Shown one piece after another: positions 1 through 10,883 of a stretch of 64,000 nt of DNA (positions within the stretch are counted from its first letter, which is position 1; each line of letters begins with the position of its first letter). The translations under genes were made by a program, and so were the position numbers. The stretch is from Solanum dulcamara (lineage: Eukaryota; Streptophyta; Magnoliopsida; Solanales; Solanaceae). The notes under the pieces were generated by a model. That model ran no database searches and had not been told where the DNA came from. It was given only the letters and a program-made list of their open reading frames with translations. The DNA is taken from assembly GCF_947179165.1 (NCBI RefSeq), contig NC_077241.1, positions 31,243,246 to 31,307,245 of the forward strand. Direction: 5' to 3'.

Positions 1-1319
1 AGGTAAGTCGATCTTTTAAGGTCTGGAAACTCTTCTCACACTCATCTGTCCATATGAATTTGGATTTCTTTTGGGTCAATTTTGTCATAAGAGATGAGAT
101 GGAAGAAAAGCCTTTGACGAACCTTCTATAGTACCCGGCTAGACCTAAGAAGCTCCTAATGTCTGAAGGAGATAATGGTCTAGGCCAATTTTTGACTGCC
201 TCTATTTTCTTAGGATCAACCTTGATCCCATCACCGGACACTATATGACCAAGAAATGCTACCTCCTTTAACCAAAATTAACACTTACTAAATTTTGCAA
301 ATAATTGCCTATCCCTCAATGTTTGAAGCACAACTCTCAAGTGATTTTTATGTTTTTTCTCACCCTGAGAGTAAATTCAAATATCATCAATAAAGACCAC
401 CACAAAGGTATCAAGGTAAGGTTTGAACACCCTATTCATCAAGTCCATAAACACCGCCGGTGCATTTGTTAACCCAAAACTCATCACCACAAACTCATAG
501 TGACCATACCTTGTTCGGAAGGCCGTTTTGGGAATGTCACACTCCCTCACCCATAGTTGGTGATAGCTAGACCAAAGTTCGATCTTGGAGAAGTGACTTG
601 CCCCTTGCAATTGATCAAACAAGTCATCTATTCTGGGGAGTGGGTACTTGTTCTTAATGGTCATCTTATTTAATTGACGGTAGTCTATGCACATTCGAAG
701 CGATCCATCCTTCTTTCTCACAAATAACACAGGAGCACCCCATAGCGAAATACTTGGTCTTATGAACCCCTTCTCTAACAAGTCCTTTAACTGTTCCTTC
801 AACTCTTTTAATTCTGTCGGGGCCATATGGTAAGGAGGAATAGAGATAGGTTGGGTATCAGGGAGGAAATTGATACCAAAATCAACCTCCCTTTCTGGAG
901 GGATACTAGGAAGGTCTTCAGAAAAGACATCGGTGAATTCATTGACTATAGGAACTGACTGAAGAGAAGGACTTTTGGAGTTGACATCCCTAACCCACAC
1001 AATATGGTAAATACATCCCTTAGAAATCATTTTGCGGGCCTTAAGATAAAAAATAAACTGACCCTTCACCACCGAATCACAACCCTGCCATTCAATAATA
1101 GGCTCATTTGGAAATTGGAACTTGACTCGATGATTCCTACAATCTATGGAAATATTAGATGCATGTAACCAATCCATCCCAAGAATGACATCGAAATCTA
1201 TCATGTCAAGCTCAATGAGATCACAAGGAATAACTTTATGCAAAATATACACAAGGCAACCCCTATAGACCTTTCTAGCAATAACTGACTCACCAACAGG
1301 GGTAGACACCAAATAAGGC
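1..1319 (-). pseudogene. pol: A1 pol: protease tail, reverse transcriptase, start of RNase H
   Basis: The open stretch 1312-377 (311 codons) starts inside the protease, with the lineage-typical ILGMDWL segment. It runs through a spacer rich in Pro and acidic residues into [34 protein letters not shown], and the palm motif FVVVFIDDI, whose two catalytic Asp are kept. A TGA follows directly where the family has an ILIYS-type continuation. The same frame then reads on to position 1 (AKFSKC, then [18 protein letters not shown] and [11 protein letters not shown]), which is the RT thumb and connection region before RNase H. A one-base shift near 1320 separates it from gag. Product would be the polyprotein that copies element RNA; non-functional here. 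Confidence 0.88.
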
Positions 1320-1320
1320 T

Positions 1321-2598
1321 CTATAACATTTCAAGTAAAACATTAAATCTATTAGCAAGGAATGGAGTAACAAAAGATAAATTTGCACCTGGATCTAATA
1401 GTGCATACACATCAAAATAAAAGACCTTTAACATACCGGTAATGACATTGGGTGCATCCTCAACCTCTTGTCTCCCATGTAAGGCATAAAAGCGGTTGGT
1501 GCGTTGGACACCTCTTTGGACTTGTTGACCATGAGCAATTTGTCCTTGAGTCCTACCACCACCATCTCTACAATACTTAGCATGGTGGCCCAGCTTATCA
1601 CACTTAAAACATGCATTGGAGCCAGCTAAGCATTCCCCTTTGTGAGTCCTTCCACACTTCTTGAAAGCGGGGAAAGTTTGAGTAGCAACATTCTCTCTTA
1701 GAATTATTGGTTTACCACTCTTTTCCTTGTTGAACCTTGGAGGAGGAGTATTGGTGGAACCTTGTCCCACAAATCGTTGCTCACCTTGGCCTTTGTCATT
1801 GTTACCATGATCGGACCTTTGAGGGTTAAACCCTCCACCATCCACTCTAGCCTTTTTGAACCCCCTTGATCTCTCTCTAAGCTTCTCTTCTTCAATTTGT
1901 TCTGCGTAAGTCATTAACCAAGAGATATCCATCTCCTTGACCAACATGGCCGTTTTGCACTCCTTGGACACCGAGCTTGACACACCGAAAATAAACTTGC
2001 TCATCCTAGCTCTTGGATCGGAGACCATTAAGGGAGCATTGTTGGACAATTTAGTGAATTTGAGAGCATACTCCCTCACGCTCATACTCCCTTGACGGAG
2101 GTTGATGAAATCTTGGGTTTTGGCCTCCCTTAGCTCCAATGGGAAGAAGTGGTCTAGGAAGGCACCTTTGAACTCTTCCCATCCTATCGACCCTATTTCT
2201 GCATCTCTCTCAACAACCTATTTTTGATACCACACTCGAGCCACAACTTTGAGTTGATAGGCTACTAGCTCGACCTTCTCAATTAGTGGCACACCCATGA
2301 TAGCCACAATCCGATACACCTCATTAACGAACTCCATAGGGTCCTCATCTAGTTTAGAACCATCGAACTCGGACGGATTCATCCTTTAGAAATCTCGAAT
2401 CCTAGAGGATGGATTTTGCATTTAGGGAGGAGGAACACCTAGATTCCCTTGGTTGGCTATGACTTGAGCTAATAAAGTAATAACACTGCGAAACTCAGCA
2501 TGGGTTACCCCATCCTCATGATGTTGGGCATTAGGAACCAAAGGAGTTTGGTCCTCATCGTCAACCCTTGCTCTTAAAGGTGCTCTTCCACGAGTCAT
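1321..2598 (-). pseudogene. gag: A1 gag with CCHC knuckle and start of protease
   Basis: A plausible ATG lies at 2598 (MTRGRAPLRARVD). The frame then carries several stops before an open part, 2139-1321 (272 codons). Visible are the capsid-like helical region (SVREYALKFTKLSNNAPLMV), a basic linker, a CX2CX4HX4C zinc knuckle (CFKCDKLGHHAKYC) that binds RNA in this family, and the protease active-site segment LLDPGANLSFVTP. The catalytic triad reads Asp-Pro-Gly, not the usual Asp-Thr/Ser-Gly; the same is seen in A2. The frame ends at a TAG about where protease should continue in another frame. Broken copy of the structural gene. Confidence 0.88.
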
Positions 2599-2799
2599 TA
2601 TCTAGAGAACATGAAATGGGTCGTTATTTAAAGGAAAGCTTAGAAAACTCTAAGGCACGACATGAATTTGAAAGAAGTAAATTTTTTTTCCTAAACGCCT
2701 CATAGTCTCCTATTCATAATTGTGGCGCACTTCACAACCATGAACAAGACCCTATTCGACGCGGTATGTGGGACTTCCAAGGATCATTCAAAACCTCGG

Positions 2800-2813
2800 G
2801 CTCTGATAACAAG
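2800..2813 (-). other. A1 primer binding site (tRNA-iMet type)
   Basis: On the minus strand TTGTTATCAGAGC follows the LTR end after a few bases. It matches the initiator-Met PBS (TGGTATCAGAGC) except for the second G, now T. This fixes the LTR/internal boundary near 2815. Confidence 0.8.
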
Positions 2814-2815
2814 TT

Positions 2816-5147
2816 TGTCATGACTCAAGCCTAGGGCCTAGACGTGACATGGCGAATGAGGAACCCAAAAGTACCTCAAACAAGCCTCTTAGCATTCTTT
2901 TAGCCTTTCATAGGTAATGATGATAAATAAAACAAGCGGAAATCATAATAATAAATCTTCAACTTACATATGTCCAACAATACCTCTAAATATTAGATTT
3001 AACGGGGGCTAACACAAGTCCCTAGCTCACCCTTAATCATGATAGAAAAAATACCATAGTAAAATATCTCAACATATCATAAGCTAGAAATATAAAGGAG
3101 TATTTTTCCCGGAACATGGAAACTCACCAAAAGTAGTCTTCAAACGAAGTCTAAACTAGCCACGTGGAGGAGAACGAGGAGGAGCACCAATCCCTACATG
3201 GTGATATCATGTAGGCTAAAGAGTATGTGTTAGTACTTTGAATGTACTAAGTATGTTAGGATGCATGAACATTGAGAAAACATTAAAACATTTATGTAAT
3301 ATGGAACATAATTTAATATATGCATAATAAATCATATAGATATACTTTAAAACATTCATTTTGTGGGAAAATAACCATAACCGATATTTAAGACCATGCG
3401 AGCTATTACATGGAATCCAACATAACCCCCTACGTTGGCCGGGGAGACTACTTGCCAGGTAGAACTCTGTCAACTTCATTCATTTCTTTAACTTTAACTT
3501 TAAGGGCAATTTATGGATCCATTAGCCTAAGCCTACAAGGACTCCTATGTTGGCACATAGTTAATGAGACAAGGGGTTGCTACTAGGATTCCCTTACCGA
3601 ATCCCACCTCAATGCCTTATTCGGTGCTAAGTCAATCCCAAGGAATAGTTTAATACTTCAAAATATTCATAGCATATAACTTGAGAATTCAAACATCATA
3701 TTCGGTAGAATAGCTCATTAAAACATTTGATAATTCAAATATGCAAGAATTGTCCTTATTGCATAAAGAATCCATCATTCATATCATTTCATCATTCTTT
3801 TATTTCATAAGACTCCCTTTTTGATCATAGATATTGCTTTCATAAACATTTATTTGGAGTCAAAGCTTTCAAGTCAAACTTTATTAAAAATATAGTAAAA
3901 CTAGGTGGGTTCAAATCACTTCAACTTGCAAATATGTATGTAAATAAATATACATAAATACTTTGAAATTCATTAATTAAAAATCATGCTTTAAACAACC
4001 CACCATGAATTTCAAGAACCTTTAAATAGATAATTAGAGGGTTTACTTGTAAATTATCAATTCATACATATGAAATTATGTTGCATCAAAATAGAGAAAT
4101 AATCATTAGTTTAACCATGATTCATACTATTAAGTAAAAATAAGAATTACCATAAGAAAATATTACTTGAAATCAAGAGACTTAATTGAAAGATTTTTTG
4201 GACTACATGGGTGGAAGAACCCATGGATAAATACCCACATAACTTAGAGTAGAGCTTAAAGAAAATAAATATAATTTATCATATAATCAAAATAATTTAG
4301 ACATAAGAATGGAAGGAATACTCTCATTAAAGCCTTACATACCCGGAATCTGAAGCGTTAGTCGGTACCGAAAGACTTAATGAACACTCTTGAGTCCTAG
4401 CTTCTCTCCTCGCCGGAACATTTTGTGTACTACCCGGAGTATATGATTTACCAGAATAGTATTTTTTCACTACTAAGAACTAAAACTATATTTGAGAATG
4501 TGTAAAGAAGTGTATAGAGAGAAGATTTGCTTTGAGAAAGCTTGATGAATAAAATGAGGAAATAAGGTGGGTATTTATAGGTGGGAAAGAGGGAACTAAC
4601 AATAAATAAAATAATTATAAAGAAAAATCTAAAACTTTAATAGAATATATTGATGTCATGGATGATGTTAAATGGAGGACAATTTATGTAATGAGTGATG
4701 TCAAATGTATCTAAATCTTTTCATGTTAGGTGAGATGAGTTCTTTTTAACAGAATATTCTTTTTCGGAGCTGCGTTTGAATAAGATAAATTCTTTATTAG
4801 GATTTGGTGTATTCATAAGAATTGTAGATGTAGAAGTCTAGTTTCATATCGTTCAAGAATCAACCAATTTGGATAAACCTACAGTGAGATATGATTTTTA
4901 TTCTATAAACACTCCTTTCTATCACAACATTCTGTCTTACAACAATTAATTTATTTGACCTACTTAACCTTCGAAACATAAAATATGGTCTTCACAAAAG
5001 TTGTAGGTAATGATCTTGTGGTTAATCATAAATTTGAATCACCGAATTTGGATAAACCTATTAAAAGTTATGCCTAAAATATAGAGGTTGTATCATTTTT
5101 AGACGAGAATTGAAACATCGTAGACAACGTTTTTAGAGGATGTTATA
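2816..5147 (-). repeat. A1 5' LTR (about 2.3 kb)
   Basis: The inner end is the TGACA before the PBS. The outer end is placed at 5147, where the minus strand reads TATAACATCCTCTAAAAACG, matching the A-family start TGTAACATCCCTAAAA at 13691 with TG decayed to TA. A TATA box (CTATAAATAC, 4571-4580, minus) and the AGTAC-7nt-GTACT hairpin (3232-3248) lie in the order seen in A2. It is longer than the A2 LTRs (1.88 and 2.06 kb), so the outer boundary is the less certain one. Confidence 0.7.
4571..4580 (-). promoter_or_regulatory. TATA box of A1 LTR
   Basis: CTATAAATAC on the minus strand, inside the LTR and upstream of the gag side. The homologous LTRs have CTATAAAT at 14081, 19123 and 20909. Confidence 0.55.
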
Positions 5148-5557
5148 TTTGATTTGTTTTCTTCTTCAGATAAAGCAGTAGTCCTAATAAATAATTTGAA
5201 GACTCAATTGAATGCAGCAAACGGCTGTTTGAATTGAAAACCCCTAATTAAGAAGAAGAATGTTGGAAAACCCCAAAATCATAAAAGATCAAACTAAGAA
5301 ACATAAGCAAAATTGAGAATTACTTTCTCAGATATAAAAAAAGAATGGGTAATGGGATACCTTTCCGACTCTGGAATTAGCTGTTGTAGATTTCAATACA
5401 ACCCATATCAAAACAACCCAAATCCATTCTCCACAAATTTTTCTGATAGAAAACTGATGGAAACTAAAACTGATGAAAACTAAAACTGATGGAAATATCA
5501 AATATTATTTATCAAATATCTTTTTCTTTTATTTTGGGGTAATTTTGACTTTTGAAT
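5148..5557. other. Unassigned stretch with a 16-bp short tandem repeat
   Basis: AT-rich DNA between the A1 LTR and the RPS17 fragment, with no coding frame I can recognise. At 5451-5492 a 16-bp unit (AAACTGATGRAAACTA) is repeated about 2.6 times. It may be the left part of whatever carried the RPS17 piece here. Confidence 0.4.
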
Positions 5558-5815
5558 AGAGGCATTTCTCTTAAGCTACAAGAGGAAGAAAGTGAACTCC
5601 GTATGGATTTTGTTCCTGATCAATCTGTTATTAACACTGAGAGGATTGAAGTTGATAAGGAGATTATTTACTTACTTGCTTCAATGGGTATGAGTGAACT
5701 ACTTGGTATTGTACTCAAGGAATAGCAGATAGTGGCTATAGCTGCACTTGTTGATGGATTTGGCGGTGGCCATGGTGGATTCGACAGTGGTCGTGGAGGT
5801 CGTGGTGGGTCTAAA
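5558..5815 (+). pseudogene. RPS17: Ribosomal protein eS17 (RPS17) C-terminal fragment
   Basis: From the AGA at 5558 the frame reads [20 protein letters not shown], then [31 protein letters not shown] and a Gly-rich tail GFGGGHGGFDSGRGGRGG. From memory of plant cytosolic eS17, a small-subunit ribosomal protein, this is its last half: the [11 protein letters not shown] segment, MDFVPD, the VDKE helix, the LGMS loop and the Gly/Arg tail. The first about 65 residues are missing and the upstream DNA is not eS17-like. A TAG interrupts the frame near 5724 and the normal stop is not obvious. Plant eS17 genes are, as I recall, intronless, so this does not tell retrocopy from DNA capture. No poly(A) tract follows; the next bases look like a normal 3' UTR, which favours DNA-level capture. 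Confidence 0.82.
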
Positions 5816-6137
5816 ATGGGTTTGTTCATGTTTTTTTACTTAAATGTTCGTTTTTGCTGTTATGAGAAGTGATTTTTACTGAATCGTAGCTTGATTTTTA
5901 TCTGATTATGGGTTTAAATTTTGGGGAAAAAAATAAAATGCCACGTGTCTTTATTTAATTTATTGATTTTGATACGTCAGGCGAGTGCATTATACACACT
6001 TAATATATTTTGGTGATTATCAAAAAAGTGTCAAAATGACACATTGGAGCCTTACTTGAGGTGTCTAAAATGAACAAAGCCCAGTTGAGATGTCTAAGTG
6101 AAAGTTTGTACCAATTTTAGGGGGCCACCGATGGGTT
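5816..6137 (+). other. Possible Mutator-type (MULE) terminal region
   Basis: After 3'UTR-like sequence, 5935-6137 holds a run (CCACGTGTC, then GTGTCAAAATGACAC, then GAACAAAGCCCAG, ending GGGGCCACCGATGGG) that I recognise as a common Solanaceae repeat end resembling a MULE inverted terminus. GTGTCA-AAA-TGACAC is itself an inverted repeat. No matching left terminus is visible between 5148 and 5558, so if this is a Pack-MULE carrying RPS17 it is truncated. Confidence 0.35.
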
Positions 6138-7080
6138 AACCCATTTCATTCAACTCATGAACTTAGCTTGAAAAACAACTTTAGGCAAGGGTATCTATAA
6201 TTTAACTTGAAACCATACATTCATATGAGAACATGCATATAATGATCATTGATACCATCTAAAAATGAAATCAAATCAGCCCAAATTAATTCATCAAAAA
6301 TAGGATTCATAATCAATTGTAAATTGAATGAAAACTCGTGGAATCTTTGGGACTTCAGGGGTGAAAAGAGCCCATGAATTAATTCCAACATACCTTGCTT
6401 GAATTTACTAAAGATTGAAGAAGAACCTTGAAGTAATCTGTAAGTCCTGGCTTGAATATGGAGAGAAACCTTTAGACACTTTATTCTTGCCTTAGAACAT
6501 TTTGGAAGAGTGAATTGAATAGGAGGGGAATTTGAAGAATTTGAATATTTATAGACTCTGAACTTGGCCATAAAAGTGTTTGGGTTCATTGAATAGAACT
6601 TTAGAAAATACACAATTGCCCTTCATTAAACTTCAGATATTAAGCCTATGAAACCATTCCTATGGGTCATCGAAGGGATGATGACTCATCTTACCAACTC
6701 ATCCTGCAGGTATGAGAAAAGAGCATAAAATCAAGTCTCTGAAGTTTTGTGATAGGTGGTTCTTACGGCCTTTCATTATTTCTACGACCCATCCTGGCAA
6801 GTCATAGACTTGGCCCTGAGAAATCTTTGAATCAAGGCCTCTGAACCTGGGTTATGAGGGGTTTCTGCGACCCGTTAATAGTACGATGACTCATTATGTT
6901 GAGTCATAGAACCTCTCCTGAGGAAACATCCCATTTGTTCAAAGGGGTTACTCTATGACTCAACTTTATGAGTCGTAGAAAGCTATAAGAGTCGTAGAGT
7001 GACTTGTTCACATGGGTCAGTTCAAGATTTTTTGAGAAACATCTCCTTGGTTCCAACTTTCTGACTTACAGGGCCTTACA
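6138..7080 (-). repeat. F-family LTR, fragment
   Basis: Runs from TGTAAGGCCC at 7080 (LTR start on the minus strand) to about 6138. It matches the second F copy at 39716-41070: start TGTAAGRCCC, repeated words such as CTACGACTCA and TGAGTCGTAG through U3, a TATA box (TATAAATATT, 6545-6554) and a CAAG/GTATGT motif (6388-6397). The PBS-side end is missing, so it is truncated there. The 130-codon frame read through it antisense is an LTR by-product. Confidence 0.7.
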
Positions 7081-7208
7081 ATACTGACTAAGCACTAAAA
7101 GGGCTTCTAGGTCTGGTTTGGTTTGGTAACATAGTTATTTATTCAAGGAAATCCTAGTAGCAACCTAAAGTCTCAAACTATGTTGCCCACGTACGCTGCC
7201 TTCATAGC
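7081..7208. other. Short unassigned spacer
   Basis: About 130 bases between the F and B LTRs with no recognisable feature. It is not the expected PBS of the adjacent B LTR, so the B copy here is solo or rearranged on this side. Confidence 0.4.
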
Positions 7209-8078
7209 TATCACGACTCGATTTCTCAGGTCATGATGACACCTACTATAACCCACTAGTAGGCAAGCTAACCCATATCTCGAAGCTACGGTAATGGGAT
7301 GTTAGGGTAAAGACCAATAATTCAATCTAAAATAGTGAAGAAATAATAGGAGCATACATGAATAGGTGGAAGTAATTAAATATATACAAAAAAAAGATCC
7401 ATCCCAGAACCTGGAAGTCACATGTACAGAGCTACTAGTAAAAAGAATACAAGTCCCAAAAGTGGAACACATAATCAAAGCTATCTCAAAAAACAAAAAA
7501 GAGGCAATATATATATATATATAGACGAAGATAGGTAAATCTAGGATGCAATGAGCTCACATTTTCCTTCGATCACGACTGTAGCTAGCTCGAGTCAACA
7601 CCTATAGCAAGTACTTAGACTTGAATCATGAAAACATATGCAGAGTGTAGTATAAGTACAAAAATAATAGGTACCCAGTAGGCATCATAGTCCGACTGAG
7701 CAAGATAAGCAAAAGTAAACTGAAGTGTGAGTAAATGATAACAATCGAAGATAGGGCAAGAAGTAAATATAGGTATGTACAAGTGCGTACTTAAAAAACA
7801 AAGAGAAAGAATCTAACTAAATCTGACGGGCTCTCATAAAACAGATGGGTACGTTCGTGCACAAGTATAAGGTAACCATCTGCACAGACTCCCATAAACC
7901 CGACAGGTGCAAGAATAACTAAAATAAAATGAATGGAGCCTAAAGAATTCCAATAATATCACCATTTCCTGGATTTGAACCGAACCATTCCAAAACTCTA
8001 ATGCCTTAACTCAAAGCTGAGAGTAGATGAAGACTAGAAATGAAGATTTATTAGGGAATCAGGAATTGAACTACGTGT

Positions 8079-8345
8079 AAGCTAGACCATAGACTTCAAC
8101 TAGGTAACTGCATCTAATAAGTCGATACGACTAAGCTAGACCAAGGACTTCAACTGGATAACTATTACCAAGGGGTCGAACCTGGGTAAGATAGACACGG
8201 ACTTCAACCAGGTAACTTTAGCTAAGGATCCTGAACACAAGTAAGCTAGACCGCGGACTGCTACAAGGTAACTGTAGCGAAGGGGTCAAATATGGTAAGA
8301 TAGACCACAGACTTTAATCAGCTAACTGTAGCTAAGAGATCGAAT
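8079..8345 (-). repeat. Tandem about 55-bp repeats inside the B LTR
   Basis: About five imperfect units built on the plus-strand words GACTTCAAC..GGTAACT and AAGCTAGACC. They correspond to the units at 57718-57985 in the other B LTR, so the array is older than the split of the two copies. Confidence 0.75.
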
Positions 8346-8447
8346 AAAATTAGAAACACTGACCAACCAAGAGTCACTGGGAGTACCCCCAATAGCAAGT
8401 GCCATTAATAATTCACTCCAGCCAAAACCATTTACAACTAGAATCAT

Positions 8448-10883
8448 GAAGGTGTAGCACCCCTTTTGGGAGGATTCCACTTACGAAATAAAAAGCAGGT
8501 TTTTTTTTTAAATCACAAATAGTCAACACCATTGTAGTTCCATAAAATACACAAAACTCGAACCAGTAGTTATTACAAAACTATTATCTTCCTTTGTAAT
8601 GAATAACAAACCAACATATAAATGCAATACAGGCATGACTTTAGTTAAAAGCACACTCCAAAATAGCAAAACTACTTACCCTATTCAAGTTACAAGCATA
8701 TAGTTTTGTTTTCACAAGACTTCAAAATTTCATACATAAGTGACACATGTATCATGTATAAGTCCCCCAAAATATTTACAAAAACTAGATGCATATGCAA
8801 ATGTGATCTTCACAAGGGATCCAAAAAGTCTACTCCAAATGGCCATCTTCATACCTCATCCCGCACATTACCTACGATAGAAAACAACTATCACTAGGCA
8901 TAAAGCTTAGTGGTGTAAAAACTTTGGGATTGGAGTCATTAAATTCTTCAATTCCCTTATTCGCCGAAGGTGACTCAATAAGGTAATATAAAGACCAAGT
9001 TAACAAGCATATCAAAGTATCGAATACAAACTTTGACGAGTTTCAAAATATCAATATCAATACTCGAAGTCTCAAGTATAAAGAAACTTATAATTTAATT
9101 CGAAAGAGTTGTCAAATAATCAATTTCGCCCAATAGGTAAGTCATTCCTTCATACTAAGCACAATCAATATCATAATGGACCGAAGCCCCAAAATCAAGA
9201 AGGGTCGTCATCCAATATCAAGAGTATTAAGAACCATGTTGAAAGTGGCTTTCCATTTGTACTCGAGAATGGACGAAACCCCATCGTCAAGAGGAAGTAT
9301 AAATCCAAAGTCAAGATAGGCAAGATACAAATCAAGATGAATCCCAATATCGATGATAATTCACCATAACAAGAAGGACAAAGTCCCAACAAGAATGCAA
9401 AATAATCAAGCAATTCGTACAAGTGGGCAATTTAGCAAAAGTTCTGCAATACTTGAGATACTAATCATACCATAATACAAGACAAGGAATAATGAAACAA
9501 CCCATCAACATACGTCAAATTTTGGAAAGTAAAATCTTCCAAGTTCAAGTTTATACATGAACCTTGATGTTTTAGCACATAACAATAGGTTCTACCACAA
9601 CTCGAGGAGCTCAATTCCTCTCCACCATAAACCAATAAAAACCCACTTTGTTAAATAGTTCCTCTTAGCTTGTATAATCAAACATACACCTTAAATACAA
9701 AATTAAATATCTAATTAATTTTAAGAGTCTCATCATATCGAAACTAAACATGAAATCAATAAAAATCAGCCCAAACTATTCAAACTGGAATTCTGGACAG
9801 CCTACTGTCTTGTATTGTTGCTCAGTTTTGAAGGGGTAAATGGGGGAAATAGTCTTTGTGGCCTCAATGAAAGTTATATACATGTATCTTAGGGTCACAT
9901 AAAATTTTGAATTACCCTTACAACAATTCTGTACAAGAAGATATGCTCAAAATACCAACAGCAGTCCGTGTAGGATTTTTGAAACAAAATTTGAGCAACA
10001 CCTCCCCTATACTTCATCTCTTTTTTTCGAGCCGATAAATCAAAGATGGGTTTTATAACCTAAATAAAAGTTATATACCTATGAAATATCTTTCCAAAAT
10101 ATCTTTAATCATTCGAAATGAAGCTTTACACACGGAGTTATACTAGTATTACTAACAACAGTGCTATTCAAAAAATGGGTTTGGTAACAAGAACAAGAAC
10201 CTCCTCACCGCCCCAACTATAAATTTTATGTTGTTAAACACCATAACTTAACTGAAGGATACCCTAAATATTTAATTTACGGAATGAAATTGGAGGAACT
10301 ACCTTATTCTTGTTGCTGCCGTTACTCTCTCTTGTTCTCTAAATTCTCTCAAAGTCTAAGTATAATTTGCTGAACAAAATGACCTCTTAGTCATCTTAAC
10401 ATGTATATATATGCTCCCTTAAAGTGTGACACATGGCAGCCCCTAGGGGTGATACATGTCCATCCCCTAGGACGCCACCTCATTCATACACCCAATCAAA
10501 AGATACCACATGGAAGCATGGGGGTCCACCCCAAGTAGGTATGTCACCTACTTAGTCCAATTAGGTGCATAACCTACTTGTTTCAAGTAGGTGCTACGCC
10601 TCCTTTTTCCTCTTCCGTGGGTTTGTAATCTCGTCTCACTTTAAGAACCTATGTAATCCTTACTACTTAAGCTCAATGTGTACTCAAATAGCTTTGTTAT
10701 GTAAGACATCCTAATCAATAGCTTACGCAAGTAGGTTGATTACTATGACTCATTACTTGGCCTCTAAATCCCTCTAGACCTATTTTCAACCATCATAACT
10801 CATGTAGAACTTCATAAATAACATGGATCACCTGGCAATCCTTTAGAAAAACCATAAAAAGAAACTTGGGGTGTTACACAAGG
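8448..10883 (-). repeat. Solo LTR (D-related), with 5-bp target duplication
   Basis: Element ends are 8453 (TGTAGCACCCC on plus) and 10878 (GGGGTGTTACA on plus), so the two ends are near-inverted. Flanks GAAGG (8448-8452) and CAAGG (10879-10883) match at 4 of 5 bases, and the B LTR sequence resumes across them. On the minus strand the first about 600 bases match the D LTR at 31837 onward: the GGCCAAGTAATGAGTC run, the CTTGAGTACA..GAGCTTAA run, AGACGAGATTA and the AAGTAGGTG palindromes. The second half does not clearly match D. No internal region is present, so this is a recombination-derived solo LTR. Confidence 0.78.
10533..10600. promoter_or_regulatory. Palindromic AAGTAGGTG boxes in the solo LTR
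   Basis: Three boxes near 10533, 10559 and 10584 of the form AAGTAGGTR-N3-CACCTACTT or half of it. The same boxes recur at the same relative place in the LTRs at 23675-23791 and 32171-32381, so they are a family U3 feature. Confidence 0.55.

Larger units (their letters stand above)
1..5147 (-). mobile_element. Element A1: Ty3/gypsy (chromovirus-like) retrotransposon, partial
   Basis: Read on the minus strand the order is LTR (5147-2816), PBS, gag (2598-1321), protease and reverse transcriptase, then the connection to RNase H running off the left edge. Gag-PR-RT-RH order and the sequence style are those of Ty3/gypsy; the related copy A2 in this window has a decayed chromodomain after integrase, which points to a Tekay/Del-like chromovirus. 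A1 is dead: gag has several in-frame stops, gag and protease are out of frame near 1320, and RT has a stop just after its catalytic motif. The other LTR is outside the window, so its age and target duplication cannot be judged. Confidence 0.9.

Noticed and set aside
2800..2813. Possible tRNA gene at the PBS sites
   Set aside because: Only the 12-base 3' end complement of initiator tRNA is present at each; no tRNA fold. No tRNA or rRNA gene was found in the window.
6221..6613. 130-codon minus-strand frame
   Set aside because: It lies wholly in the F LTR; the second F copy does not keep it open.
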